A stretch of DNA of 64,000 nt from Lagierella massiliensis (GCA_030532135.1 JAUNLT010000007.1:18664-82663), one strand, 5' to 3'. Positions 34,795 through 44,464 are shown, counted from the stretch's first letter. Notes: a model not told the origin generated them from the letters alone. Made by a program: numbers and translations.

Positions 34795-35333
34795 ATGATT
34801 TTATCTAGTAAATTTAAAAAATAATTCTTTTTGCTTTATGTTTTGCGTTAATACCTTTTGTGACTTCCTGTGCTAAAGAAGACAATAGTAAAAAAGTCGA
34901 GAATTTTCTTAAACAAATTTATATTCCTGAAGAAAATGAAGTTTATAAACAAGAAGGTCAAGCTCTAGGTGAAGGTGTAGATGAAAATGTAAATTCGGAA
35001 GATGAACTAGAAAAATATTTACAAGAAAAATTTACTCCATTAATGACAGAAGAAGGATATAATTCTATTAGAGGAACCAATCCACTAATTTGGTTAGGAT
35101 TTGCAAAAAATCAAGACAATATTGATATCCATATGTCAAATTTACAGGTAAATAAAATCGAGCCTGAAAAAGCTTCTCCTGATTTCGAATATTATGAATT
35201 TAAATTTGATTTAGAATTTTCAAGAGATAATTCAAATTTAGATACACAAGAGATAAGAGGTCAGATAAGATTAACTAAAGATGGTCTTGTTGATAACTTC
35301 AGAGAAGAAACTCATTTTCAAATACCTCAATAA
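34795..35333 (+). pseudogene. Lipoprotein gene with a frameshift in the signal peptide
   Basis: ATG at 34795 (GAGGAG nine bases upstream) reads MILSSKFKK then a stop. In the next frame the text continues IILFALCFALIPFVTSC, a hydrophobic stretch ending in a lipobox-like VTSC, and then an acidic 157-codon frame to 35333 (starting at a GTG at 34860 if read alone). A single extra base at the A6 tract 34816-34821 would join both into one lipoprotein of about 180 aa. The body has two similar halves rich in Glu/Asp/Lys with no known domain. It is either a phase-off allele, a recent pseudogene, or a sequencing error. Confidence 0.7.
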
Positions 35334-35342
35334 AGAAATTTA

Positions 35343-35376
35343 AAGCAGTGAGCCTAATAAGACTCGCTGCTTTTTT
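35343..35376 (+). terminator. Terminator after the lipoprotein gene
   Basis: Ten-bp stem with one G-T wobble (35343-35352 with 35363-35372) followed by six T. The next 230 bp to aroQ are AT-rich and hold no gene I can support. Confidence 0.85.
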
Positions 35377-35603
35377 GTTGTTTTTTGAAATTTTAATTAA
35401 ATATATTCCATTAATATATCTCTTATGAAAATTTCTATTATAACACCTTTAAACAAATTAATGATTAAATGTGTCTTGTCTTAACATTTTCAATTTTCCT
35501 AATTTCGTTCTCTTTAATAGAAACAACAATAACCCTAGAAGAATTCTCATTTTAGTTAATTCTGCTATTGTATTAGCTTTTAATAAAGGATATAAAAAAG
35601 TTT

Positions 35604-36050
35604 TTATTGTTGTAAATATCTTTTTATAAAATAATCTACTGCCATAAAGTAACCTTTGACCCCAAATCCTACTATTGACTTTTCACAATAAGTTCTAATG
35701 TAGGAAATATTTCTAAAGGCTTCTCTGTTTTTAATATCCGATATATGTACTTCTACTGCAGGAATTTTCACAGCTTTAAGTGCATCTAAAATCGCAATAG
35801 AAGTATGTGTATAGGCAGCTGGATTTATAATTATTCCGTCAACACTTTCAATTGCCTGTTGAATTTTATCTACAATCTCTCCTTCATGATTAGATTGAAA
35901 AATTTCTATATTAATATTTTTTTCTTTACAGTATTCTTCTATCAAATTGCAAAGATCCTTATAAGACATATTGCCATAAATACTAGTTTCTCTTACACCC
36001 AACATATTTATATTAGGTCCATTAATTATCAGTAATTTCATTGAATCCAT
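35604..36050 (-). CDS. aroQ: 3-dehydroquinate dehydratase, type II
   Basis: Third step of the shikimate pathway. 148 aa, dodecameric type II family. Motifs: INGPNINMLG (usual GPNLNLLG with conservative changes), the active-site Tyr in IYG, NPAAYTHTSIAI and EVHISDIKNREAFR. The first ATG has GAGGA about eight bases upstream inside the previous gene; ATG three codons later fits the family start equally. Last gene of the aro operon. Confidence 0.96.
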   Translation of the reverse strand: MDSMKLLIINGPNINMLGVRETSIYGNMSYKDLCNLIEEYCKEKNINIEIFQSNHEGEIVDKIQQAIESVDGIIINPAAYTHTSIAILDALKAVKIPAVEVHISDIKNREAFRNISYIRTYCEKSIVGFGVKGYFMAVDYFIKRYLQQ

Positions 36051-37266
36051 TAATTATATCCTCAACACAATCGGGATGGTAAATATTTACTACTTTAAAA
36101 TCCGACAATTCTCTATACAGCCCTTTCCTAGATATTTGAAGTTTTACAAGGTCCTTATAACCCCCTTTAGATAAAGGTCTTCCTTTTGTCGCAAGTTTGT
36201 TTAGCTTTCTTTCTATTTGAACTACAATCCCATTTTGTTTTAAAGGATTGTAATTGTGTTTATCAAGTACAACTCCTCCTCCTGTAGATATTACAATCCC
36301 ATTTTCTTTACCATACTTTATACAAGCTAGGTGTTCAAGCTCTCTAAACCCTTCTTCTCCATATTGATTAAAAATACCTGGAATAGTCATTTGATTTACT
36401 TCTTCTATCACTTTATCAAGGTCAATAAACCTTCTTTCTAATTTTTTAGCAACAGCTTTTCCTATTGATGTCTTTCCCGATCCAGGCATTCCTATAAGAA
36501 CTATGTTTGAAACATCTCTATAAATTTTATTGTAAATCCTTTCTCTTTCTTCATCTTCAAATTTCCTATTAATAAATATTTCTGATGAGTCAATACCTTG
36601 ATTTACAAGCATTTTAAGACCTGTAGCCGTTTTTAGACCCAACATTTGAGCATCTAAGATAAGTTTTGTTCGCAAAGGGTTGTAAACAACGTCTGCAACA
36701 GCTTTTAAATTTGGAAAATCTTTTAAATTTACGAGGGATTCTAAATTATTAGGATACATTCCGACCGGAGTTGTATTTATTATAACTTGAGCATGATTAT
36801 ACTTCTCTAAATCATTATACTTAATTTCCGTTTTTCTGGATACTGTAATAATATCTTTTGCACCCATATCTTCTAAAACAGCTCTTATCGTCTTTGAAGT
36901 AGATCCATCACCAAGTACAACTACTTCACTTCCTTTAATCTCAATGTCTATGTCTTTTAACATAGAGATGGCTCCAAAATAATCTGTGTTAAATCCTATT
37001 ATATCTTCATTATCAAAAAGCACCGTATTGATACAACCTATCTTGAAAACTTCAGGAGAAAACTTGTTACAGTATTTCATGGCTTCTTCTTTATAGGGCA
37101 TTGTAATGTTAAGGCCTTTTAATTCCTTTTTTAAAAATAGTTCTTTTAACTGTGTTTTTGAAACCTCAAACAATTTATATTCATAATCGCCTAAATAACT
37201 GTGGAGTTTTGGAGAAAAACTGTGTTTTAGAGTTTTTCCAACCAATCCAAAAGTATTTCTATACAT
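36022..37266 (-). CDS. Bifunctional shikimate dehydrogenase-shikimate kinase (AroE-AroK fusion)
   Basis: 414 aa fused enzyme for two consecutive steps, 3-dehydroshikimate to shikimate-3-phosphate. AroE half about 1-245: HSFSPKLH, catalytic Lys59 in ITMPYKEEA and Asp95 in FNTDYFGA. Its nucleotide loop reads GDGSTSKT instead of the usual GAGGxxxA. AroK half about 250-414: P-loop GMPGSGKTSIGK (259-270), LDKVIEE and STGGGVVL. Both domains look intact. It overlaps aroC by 8 bp and aroQ by 29 bp. Confidence 0.95.
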   Translation of the reverse strand: MYRNTFGLVGKTLKHSFSPKLHSYLGDYEYKLFEVSKTQLKELFLKKELKGLNITMPYKEEAMKYCNKFSPEVFKIGCINTVLFDNEDIIGFNTDYFGAISMLKDIDIEIKGSEVVVLGDGSTSKTIRAVLEDMGAKDIITVSRKTEIKYNDLEKYNHAQVIINTTPVGMYPNNLESLVNLKDFPNLKAVADVVYNPLRTKLILDAQMLGLKTATGLKMLVNQGIDSSEIFINRKFEDEERERIYNKIYRDVSNIVLIGMPGSGKTSIGKAVAKKLERRFIDLDKVIEEVNQMTIPGIFNQYGEEGFRELEHLACIKYGKENGIVISTGGGVVLDKHNYNPLKQNGIVVQIERKLNKLATKGRPLSKGGYKDLVKLQISRKGLYRELSDFKVVNIYHPDCVEDIINGFNEITDN

Positions 37267-38350
37267 AATATCCCTCTTCCATAAGCATGTCTAAAAGCAC
37301 TATACAAGTTGCCGCTTCCATTACAGGTACAGCCCTTATCCCAATGCAAGGATCATGTCTTCCTTCAATTAAAAGATTTTTCTTTTCTTTAGTTCTAATA
37401 TTTATTGTCTTTTGCATTTTCCCAATTGACGGTGTTGGTTTAAATACACATCTATATACAATAGGCATACCATTTGTAATTCCAGAAACTATCCCTGAAG
37501 AGTTGTTAGTAACTGTTCTAATCTCATCATCTATTACTGTATATTCATCATTATGAGAAGATCCATTTAACATTGAAGCTTTAAATCCCATACCAAATTC
37601 AATTCCTTTTACACCAGGTATTGAAAATGCCATTTGAGAAAGTCTACCTTCAACAGTATTGAAAATAGGTTTACCCACTGCTTTAGGCATTCCAACTACT
37701 CCTACCTCTACTATTGAACCTATGGAATCTTTTTTCTCTCTAGTCTGTTCGATTAACCTTTGCATTTTATTTTGTGCATCTGATGAAATTGTAGGAAAAT
37801 TATAATTATTTGTCTTTTCAAGAATTTCTTTTTCCAAATTTACAAAATCATATCCATCATCTAATACTTCCCCAATCCTATACAAGTGAGCTCCTACGTA
37901 AATTTCTTTTTTATTTAAAAGTTGTTTTGCAATTCCACCCGCTATACAAATTGCAGCTGTCAACCTTCCAGAAAGGTGTCCACTACCTCGTAGGTCTGCA
38001 AAGCCTTGGTATTTTAAAAATGCAGTGTAATCACCATGTGATGGTCTTAAAATATTTTTTAGATTATCATAGTCTTTAGACCTTTTATCTTCATTTTCAA
38101 TTATTGCACAAATGGGAAATCCCGTGGTTACATTTTCCATCAATCCTGAAATGAACTTTGGTATATCCTTTTCTCTTCTCTTTGTTGTATAGGTTGAATT
38201 ACCTGGTGATCTTCTAGTTAAAAACTTATTCAGGCTCTCCATTTCAATTTCAACACCACTTGGAATCCCATCCATAACAACCCCTATACAATTTCCATGG
38301 GATTCTCCAAATATAGATATTTTAAATTTATTACCTATAATCGAAGTCAA
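37259..38350 (-). CDS. aroC: Chorismate synthase
   Basis: FMN-dependent final step to chorismate. 363 aa. GESHGNCIGVVMDGIPSG at the start, LTRRSPGNSTYTTKR, the clostridial-type RGSGHLSGRLTAA loop, and SHNDEYT. Overlaps the aroA gene by 20 bp and the aroE/K gene by 8 bp. Confidence 0.96.
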   Translation of the reverse strand: MTSIIGNKFKISIFGESHGNCIGVVMDGIPSGVEIEMESLNKFLTRRSPGNSTYTTKRREKDIPKFISGLMENVTTGFPICAIIENEDKRSKDYDNLKNILRPSHGDYTAFLKYQGFADLRGSGHLSGRLTAAICIAGGIAKQLLNKKEIYVGAHLYRIGEVLDDGYDFVNLEKEILEKTNNYNFPTISSDAQNKMQRLIEQTREKKDSIGSIVEVGVVGMPKAVGKPIFNTVEGRLSQMAFSIPGVKGIEFGMGFKASMLNGSSHNDEYTVIDDEIRTVTNNSSGIVSGITNGMPIVYRCVFKPTPSIGKMQKTINIRTKEKKNLLIEGRHDPCIGIRAVPVMEAATCIVLLDMLMEEGYYV

Positions 38351-39599
38351 TTAAATCTCCTCCTAATTTTTTTAAATCTTTAAAAAATCTAGGATATGAC
38401 TTATTTATTGCCTCAGCTCCTTCTATTTCTATCTCATTTTTTGCTATTACTGATGCAATTGACGCTGCCATAACCATTCTGTGATCATTAAAACCTTGTA
38501 CTTTTCCACCTTCTAAAAAACCCTTACCATGAACAATTAAAGCGTCATTTATTACTTCTGCATTCCCTCCAAGACAATTAATAAGTCTTTTAGTATTATT
38601 TAACCTATCGGATTCTTTAAGTTTTAGTCTGTGACACCCTGTGAAAATTGATTTTCCTTCAGCACCACAAGATAATATTGACAATACAGGTAAAAGATCT
38701 GGAAACTCATTTATATCCATTTTAAAAGGCTTTTTGTCTTTTGAAGTAACCAGCACACGGTTTGTAACTTCAACTTTTGCACCAAATTCTTTTAAAATTT
38801 CAAGTATTACTTTGTCTCCTTGAACACTTTTAAAATTCAATCCTGTAAGAGATATTAACCCTCCTAAAGCTCCAGCTATTAAAAAAGGTGATGCATTAGA
38901 CCAGTCTCCTTCCACAATCATTTCCTCTCTAGGGTTTAAAACTTGGTTACCTTTAACAAAAAAACCGTTATCGTACTTTGTAACATTAATTCCATAATTC
39001 TCCAATACGTCAATTGTAATATCTACATAGGATTTAGATTCAAGTCCACTTCTTAACTTTATCCTAGTATCTTCTTTAAACAAAGGCGCAGATAATAAAA
39101 TTCCAGAGATATACTGTGATGATATATTCCCCTCAATTTCAATTTCTCCACCTGTAAACTTTCCACTAGTTTCTAGAGGCAAAATATGATTTTTAAAGTA
39201 TACACCTTTTTTTTCTAATGCCTTGGTAAGTTCTTCCACTGGCCTATTATTTAAACTCCCCTCTGCCACAATTTTATTACATTCATAAATTGCTGTTGCA
39301 ATAGGGATAATAAATCTTAGAGTAGAGCCAGACTCTTTGGCGTTTAGAATAGGTTTTTGTTTTCTTTTTTTTATAGGATAAATTCTAAGTATATTATCTA
39401 AAATTTCATATCTTCCACCTAATTCTTCTATACATCCTAAAGTTGCTTTTAGATCTTCATTATATTCGTCTAAAATAAGTTGTGATGGTTTTTGTGAAAT
39501 AGCAGATAAGATTATCATTCTATGTCCATAACTTTTAGATGGGATTGCTTTTAAATTTCCAGACAGCTTTTTAGGTTTAATTAAAATATTTTGTTTCAA
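38331..39599 (-). CDS. aroA: 3-phosphoshikimate 1-carboxyvinyltransferase (EPSP synthase)
   Basis: Adds enolpyruvyl to shikimate-3-phosphate. 422 aa. KSYGHRMIILSA, ESGSTLRF (PEP site), and the late KESDRLNNTKRL are diagnostic. The KSYGHR motif near the N-terminus uses Tyr where many have Ser-Lys. Overlaps aroB by 23 bp. Confidence 0.96.
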   Translation of the reverse strand: MKQNILIKPKKLSGNLKAIPSKSYGHRMIILSAISQKPSQLILDEYNEDLKATLGCIEELGGRYEILDNILRIYPIKKRKQKPILNAKESGSTLRFIIPIATAIYECNKIVAEGSLNNRPVEELTKALEKKGVYFKNHILPLETSGKFTGGEIEIEGNISSQYISGILLSAPLFKEDTRIKLRSGLESKSYVDITIDVLENYGINVTKYDNGFFVKGNQVLNPREEMIVEGDWSNASPFLIAGALGGLISLTGLNFKSVQGDKVILEILKEFGAKVEVTNRVLVTSKDKKPFKMDINEFPDLLPVLSILSCGAEGKSIFTGCHRLKLKESDRLNNTKRLINCLGGNAEVINDALIVHGKGFLEGGKVQGFNDHRMVMAASIASVIAKNEIEIEGAEAINKSYPRFFKDLKKLGGDLIDFDYR

Positions 39600-40656
39600 T
39601 TTTTAATAAATCCTCCAAACTGTCTAATTTTATTTTTTTAATGGTGGGTTTCCCAATTTTTTCAACCATTATAATATTGAGATATCCGTCAAAAATTTTT
39701 TTGTCTAGAAAGATATATTTTAAAAGATCTTCTTTTTTAATTGCTGGATAATCAATTAACTTATACTTGTTTATTACTTCTAAAATATCATTAAGTTCAT
39801 TTTGAGATAAAAATCCCTTATTAAAACTTATCTTTGACACTATTTCAATTCCTATTCCAACCGCATAGCCATGCTTTATATTATATCCCGACGCTTGTTC
39901 TATAGCATGTCCAAATGTATGTCCCAAATTTAATAACCTTCTATTACCCAAGTCATTTTCATCTTCAATCACTACACTTTCTTTAAATTTAATAGCTTTT
40001 TCTATTACCTCTTTAAGCCTTTTTGACTTTACGCTAAAATCTTCTTTTAAAAAGATATCAAAATAATTTCTGTCAAATAAAATTCCATATTTTATACATT
40101 CATAAATTCCATTATTAAATTCAATTATAGGTAATGTTTTTAATGTATTCGTATCTATAATAACTGCTACCGGCTGTTTAAAAGAACCTACTAGATTTTT
40201 TCCTCCTGGTAAATCTACCCCTGTCTTTCCACCAACAGATGAGTCTACACACGCAAGGAGAGTTGTTGGTATTTGAATATAGTCAATACCCCTTTGGTAT
40301 ATTGCTGCACAAAATCCTGCTAAATCTCCAACCACTCCTCCTCCTAGAGCTATAATCAAATCAGAGCGACTAAATTGTCTTTGGCATAAAAAGTTCATTA
40401 CATCTGATACCACTTTTAAATTTTTAGATTCTTCTCCAGGTTTTAAAGAGTATATAAAGTAATTAATTTTTTTACCTTTCAAAATATTTAAAATTGTATT
40501 TAAATGATATTTTTTTACGTTTTCATCAGTAATTACACAGACTTTTTGAGAATTAGTTATATAGTTTAATACAAAATTAAAATTATCTTCTCCAAGGTGG
40601 ACTCTGTAACTCTTAGAAACTCTTATATCTATATCTTTATTCATTATCAAGTTCAT
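39577..40656 (-). CDS. aroB: 3-dehydroquinate synthase
   Basis: NAD- and metal-dependent cyclisation of DAHP. 359 aa. LGGGVVGDLAGFCAAIYQRG, PTTLLACVDSSVGGKTG and GHTFGHAIEQ carry NAD and metal ligands. Start is within the 3' end of the DAHP synthase gene (20-bp overlap); an alternative ATG at 40644 is possible. Confidence 0.96.
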   Translation of the reverse strand: MNLIMNKDIDIRVSKSYRVHLGEDNFNFVLNYITNSQKVCVITDENVKKYHLNTILNILKGKKINYFIYSLKPGEESKNLKVVSDVMNFLCQRQFSRSDLIIALGGGVVGDLAGFCAAIYQRGIDYIQIPTTLLACVDSSVGGKTGVDLPGGKNLVGSFKQPVAVIIDTNTLKTLPIIEFNNGIYECIKYGILFDRNYFDIFLKEDFSVKSKRLKEVIEKAIKFKESVVIEDENDLGNRRLLNLGHTFGHAIEQASGYNIKHGYAVGIGIEIVSKISFNKGFLSQNELNDILEVINKYKLIDYPAIKKEDLLKYIFLDKKIFDGYLNIIMVEKIGKPTIKKIKLDSLEDLLKIETKYFN

Positions 40657-41662
40657 TTATCTCTTTTAAAGCCTCTTTTAAAATTGATATTTTTTTCATC
40701 ATTAGATCAAACTTTTTTGGTTTTAAAGACTGTGCTCCATCACAAAGAGCCTTTTCGGGATTGTTGTGAACTTCTACTATAAGTCCATCTCCGCCAACAG
40801 CAGTTGCTGCCAAAGAGAGTGGTTCAACCATTTCCCAATCTCCACACGCGTGGGATGGATCGATAATTATAGGAAGTTGAGTTCTCTGTCGTAAATAAGG
40901 TACTGAAGTAATATCTAGGGTATTTCTTACTCCTTTTTCAAAAGTTCTAATTCCCCTCTCACAAAGAACTATATTTTGATTTCCCCATGACATTAAATAC
41001 TCAGCAGACATTATCCACTCTTCATAGGTAGCGGAAAGACCCCGCTTTAATAAGATAGGTTTATCCACTTTTCCAAGTTTTTTTAAGAGGGAAAAATTTT
41101 GCATATTTCTTGCTCCAACTTGAAGCATATCTACATTTTCAAAATATGGAAGATCGTCTATATCCATAATTTCAGAAACTATAGGTAGTCCTGTAATTTC
41201 TTTTGCTTCTAATAAGTATTCTATTCCCTTTTCTCCCATACCTTGAAAAGAATACGGAGAAGTCCTCGGTTTAAATGCTCCACCTCTTAATATATTTGCT
41301 CCTGATTCTTTTACTTTTTTTGCAACTTCTATAACTTGTTCTCGAGATTCTACAGAACAAGGACCTGCTATAACAACGAAGTTTCCACTTCCTATACTTA
41401 CATCCTTCACTTTTATCGTAGATGGCTTCTTGTGATACTTGAGATTTGCCTCCCTATATGCTTCTTGAATTCTAAACACATTATCTACACAGTCAAAAGC
41501 TTTAACAGAAGTTTCATTAATCCATCGCGTATCTCCTATTATTGATAAAACTGTAGAATTGTCACCTCTTGTTTCTACTACTTCAAGTTCTTTTTTCTCA
41601 AACCAACTTATTAAATCTCTTACATTTTCACTATCTACATCTGTTTTTAATTTTACTATCAT
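40637..41662 (-). CDS. aroF: 3-deoxy-7-phosphoheptulonate (DAHP) synthase, AroF type
   Basis: First step of the aromatic pathway from PEP and erythrose-4-phosphate. 341 aa with an N-terminal regulatory ferredoxin-like region (about 1-70) before the TIM barrel, as in the Thermotoga/Bacillus group. Motifs IAGPCSVES, ILRGGAFKPRTSPYSFQGMG, and DPSHACGDW. AAGGA lies upstream of ATG. First gene of the six-gene aro operon and divergent from the C-S lyase gene. Confidence 0.95.
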   Translation of the reverse strand: MIVKLKTDVDSENVRDLISWFEKKELEVVETRGDNSTVLSIIGDTRWINETSVKAFDCVDNVFRIQEAYREANLKYHKKPSTIKVKDVSIGSGNFVVIAGPCSVESREQVIEVAKKVKESGANILRGGAFKPRTSPYSFQGMGEKGIEYLLEAKEITGLPIVSEIMDIDDLPYFENVDMLQVGARNMQNFSLLKKLGKVDKPILLKRGLSATYEEWIMSAEYLMSWGNQNIVLCERGIRTFEKGVRNTLDITSVPYLRQRTQLPIIIDPSHACGDWEMVEPLSLAATAVGGDGLIVEVHNNPEKALCDGAQSLKPKKFDLMMKKISILKEALKEINELDNE

Positions 41663-41803
41663 GTCAAATCCTTTTTATATGATATTCTTATCTATATTCT
41701 ATCATCTTAATCAATTTTTCTGAAATTAGAATTATATAACAAATTTTTTCATTTAATTCTTATATGTTAGAATATTATTATATAAAGAATATAAGGAGGC
41801 ATT

Positions 41804-42976
41804 ATGGATTACGATTTTAAATCCCGAATTTCCAGAAAAGATACGGGATCTGCAAAATGGGAATTAATGTATAAAACAGACGAAGAAGTTTGTGAAGAAG
41901 TGGTTCCTCTGTCAGTAGCCGACATGGAATTTCACACACCACCATGCATTGTAGATGGTTTAAAAAATTTTTTAGACCATGGAGTACTCGGCTATACCAT
42001 GCCCTATGATAACTATTTACAAACAGTTAAAGAATGGTTTTTAAAAAAACATAATTATAAAATCCAAACCGATTGGATAGTACAAAGCCCTGGCGTTGTT
42101 AATGCTTTTACTGCTGCCCTTAGAGCACTTTGCAACGAAGGTGAGGGTGTAATTATATTTAAACCTATTTATCCACCTATGATTAATGCGATAAATTCAA
42201 ATAATTTAAAAGAGGTAAACGTTCCCTTAATAAATAATGACGAAAGATACGAAATAGACTTTGAAACTTTTGAAAAGGCTTGTAAAGATTCAAATAATAA
42301 AGTTTTACTTTTCTGCTCTCCACATAATCCTGTTGGGAGAATATGGTCTATTGAGGAACTGAAAAAAGTTGGGAAGATCTGTTTAGAAAACGATATTATA
42401 ATAATTTCTGATGAAATATGGATGGACCTAATAAGACCAGGTAATAAACATAATATTTTTGCAAGTATATCTAAAGATTTAGAAAATAATTTAATTACTT
42501 GTTCTTCTCCTTCAAAAGCTTTTAATATTGCAGGATTAAATAATTCAAATATAATAGTAGCAAATGAAGAAATTAGAGAAAAATTAAAAGAGGAACTTGT
42601 AAAAATGCATTCTACATCTATAAACATTCTTGGATATAAAGCTTGTGAATGCGCATATAAAGAAGGTCTTCCTTGGTTAAATGAATTACTTAAAGTCATT
42701 GACGAAAACTTTAAATTGTGTGAAAAAACTTTTAGTAAATTAAATTTACCATATTCAAAAGCAGAAGGCACTTACGTAATATGGGTTAATTTCAATCCTC
42801 TAGGGCTTGGAGATAAATTAGAAGATTTTCTTATTGAAAAAGCTAATATTTTTACAACCCATGGTAAAAACTTTGGTCAAGAAGGAATTGGTTATGAAAG
42901 ATTTAATCTTGCACTCCCAACTGATGTTTTAAAAGAACATCTAAATCGACTTGTTAAAGCAATAAATGATTTGTAA
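41804..42976 (+). CDS. MalY/PatB family PLP aminotransferase, C-S lyase
   Basis: Predicted cystathionine/cysteine beta-lyase releasing thiols or sulfide from cysteine conjugates. 390 aa, fold type I. SVADMEFHTPP at the N-terminus is typical for MalY/PatB. CSPHNPVGRIW, SDEIWMDL and Lys238 in SSPSKAFNIAGL (Schiff base) are visible. AAGGAGG precedes the start. It lies between the aro operon and tyrS and is probably a single gene with a terminator hairpin. Confidence 0.9.
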   Translation: MDYDFKSRISRKDTGSAKWELMYKTDEEVCEEVVPLSVADMEFHTPPCIVDGLKNFLDHGVLGYTMPYDNYLQTVKEWFLKKHNYKIQTDWIVQSPGVVNAFTAALRALCNEGEGVIIFKPIYPPMINAINSNNLKEVNVPLINNDERYEIDFETFEKACKDSNNKVLLFCSPHNPVGRIWSIEELKKVGKICLENDIIIISDEIWMDLIRPGNKHNIFASISKDLENNLITCSSPSKAFNIAGLNNSNIIVANEEIREKLKEELVKMHSTSINILGYKACECAYKEGLPWLNELLKVIDENFKLCEKTFSKLNLPYSKAEGTYVIWVNFNPLGLGDKLEDFLIEKANIFTTHGKNFGQEGIGYERFNLALPTDVLKEHLNRLVKAINDL

Positions 42977-42979
42977 ACT

Positions 42980-43001
42980 AAGGAAGGAGAAATCCTTCCT
43001 T
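42980..43001 (+). terminator. Hairpin after the C-S lyase gene
   Basis: Nine-bp perfect stem with GAAA loop (42980-42988 with 42993-43001). The T tract is weak, so termination may be partial. Confidence 0.6.
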
Positions 43002-43027
43002 GAATATTTCATTAATTATGTTATAAT
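43000..43027 (+). promoter_or_regulatory. Promoter of the tyrS T-box transcript
   Basis: TTGAAT at 43000-43005, 16-bp spacer, TATAAT at 43022-43027 with TG extended -10. Start point expected near 43034. Confidence 0.7.
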
Positions 43028-43033
43028 ACCATT

Positions 43034-43200
43034 AAATGAATATGGATTTGTGGATTTTTAGTACCTTAAATAGTAACGTTTTTAAGAGAAATTACAACTT
43101 CCTTTGTCCAAGGCTCGCAAATGGCCTACATTGCAATAAGACTTCCAGTAAAGAAAGGTGGTACCACGGTTTAGCGTCCTTTCAACTTGGAAGATTTTTT
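43034..43200 (+). ncRNA. T-box riboswitch leader of tyrS
   Basis: The T-box core AAAGGTGGTACCACGG lies at 43154-43169 and is followed by the usual CGTCCTTT. An outer CTTCCA/TGGAAG stem (43142-43147 with 43188-43193) and a following T run (43195-43200) form the terminator. The leader is short (about 165 nt), so stem I must be compact. A UAC (Tyr) triplet at 43093-43095 is a candidate specifier; I cannot fold it firmly. Uncharged tRNA-Tyr should favour the antiterminator. Confidence 0.9.
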
Positions 43201-43216
43201 ATTTGGAGGGTTTCTT

Positions 43217-44464
43217 ATGGTAAATTATGAGTTAGAACACGATAATGTGTTTGATGAATTAGTAGAAAGAGGCTATTTTGAACAAGCTACTTACGAAGAT
43301 GAATTAAGAGAATTACTTGGTAAAGAGTCTGTTAAATTTTATATTGGCTTTGATGCCACTGCAGACTCATTAACTATAGGTCACTTTATACAAATCATGG
43401 TTATGATGAGAATGCAAAGACACGGTCACGTTCCTGTTGCTTTACTTGGTGGTGGAACCACAATGATTGGTGATCCGTCAGGAAGATCTGATATGAGAAT
43501 GATTATGACTAAAGAGCAAATCGACCACAACGCCAACTGTTTTTACAATCAATTTCAAAGATTTATAGATTTTGAAGACAATAAAGCAATTATTGCCAAT
43601 AATGCAGATTGGTTATTAAATCTAAATTTCTTGGAATTTATGAGAGAAATAGGAGTTCACTTTAATGTCAATCACATGTTGGCTCTTGACGCTTATAAAA
43701 ATAGAATGCAAGATGGGCTTACTTTCTTTGAATTTTCATATATGTTAATGCAATCTTATGACTATCTAAAACTATATAGAGAATACGGTGTAAAGCTTCA
43801 AATGGGAGGCTCTGATCAATGGTCTAATATCTTAGGTGGTTACGATTTAGTAAGAAAATTGGAACAAGATAAAGTCTATGCCATGACTTTTAAACTTTTA
43901 ACTACTGCTCAAGGTGTTAAAATGGGAAAATCTCAAAAAGGAGCTGTGTGGCTTGATGAAAAGAAGACCAGTCCTTATGAGCTATTCCAATATATGAGAA
44001 ATGTTGACGACTTAGATGTTGAAAAATTCCTCCTAATGCTCACTTTCCTTCCTACAGAAGAATGTAGAAGACTTGGCAGTTTAGAAGGTTCAAAAATAAA
44101 TGAAGCTAAAGAAATTTTAGCATATGAAATAACTAAGTTAGTTCACGGTGAACAAGAAGCCAAAAAAGCTTTGGAAACTTCCAGATCTTTATTTTCTAAT
44201 CATGCAGTTAATGAAAATATGCCCACAACAGAAATGTCTAAAGATGAATTTAGTGAAGGTGTAGGTATCTTAAATCTATTAACTTCACTTAAATTAACAA
44301 AATCTAATGGTGAGGCAAGAAGGTTAGTTATGCAAAAAGGAATAAAACTAAACGGAAAAACCGTCGAGGACTTTAAGCAAGAAATTTCTTTAGATGATTT
44401 TTCTGATAATGAAATTATAATACAAAAAGGAAAGAAAGTTTTCCAAAGAATTAAATTAGTTTAA
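43217..44464 (+). CDS. tyrS: Tyrosyl-tRNA synthetase
   Basis: Class I synthetase charging tRNA-Tyr. 415 aa from ATG at 43217 with GGAGGG upstream. The HIGH-type site is TIGHF, the KMSKS-type loop is KMGKSQKGAVWL, and an S4 RNA-binding domain is at the C-terminus (GEARRLVMQKGIKLNGKTV). Controlled by the T-box leader, and separated from the convergent MATE gene by a terminator. Confidence 0.97.
   Translation: MVNYELEHDNVFDELVERGYFEQATYEDELRELLGKESVKFYIGFDATADSLTIGHFIQIMVMMRMQRHGHVPVALLGGGTTMIGDPSGRSDMRMIMTKEQIDHNANCFYNQFQRFIDFEDNKAIIANNADWLLNLNFLEFMREIGVHFNVNHMLALDAYKNRMQDGLTFFEFSYMLMQSYDYLKLYREYGVKLQMGGSDQWSNILGGYDLVRKLEQDKVYAMTFKLLTTAQGVKMGKSQKGAVWLDEKKTSPYELFQYMRNVDDLDVEKFLLMLTFLPTEECRRLGSLEGSKINEAKEILAYEITKLVHGEQEAKKALETSRSLFSNHAVNENMPTTEMSKDEFSEGVGILNLLTSLKLTKSNGEARRLVMQKGIKLNGKTVEDFKQEISLDDFSDNEIIIQKGKKVFQRIKLV

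Noticed and set aside
35377-35603. Possible gene remnant between the lipoprotein terminator and aroQ
   Set aside because: Short stretches look coding-like, but no frame or family can be supported.
42169-42771. Leftward 200-codon open frame inside the C-S lyase gene
   Set aside because: Antisense to a well-supported PLP enzyme; no recognisable domain.
43036-43230. Open frame of 64 codons upstream of tyrS
   Set aside because: It lies in the T-box leader and terminator; the RNA structure explains the sequence better than a protein.
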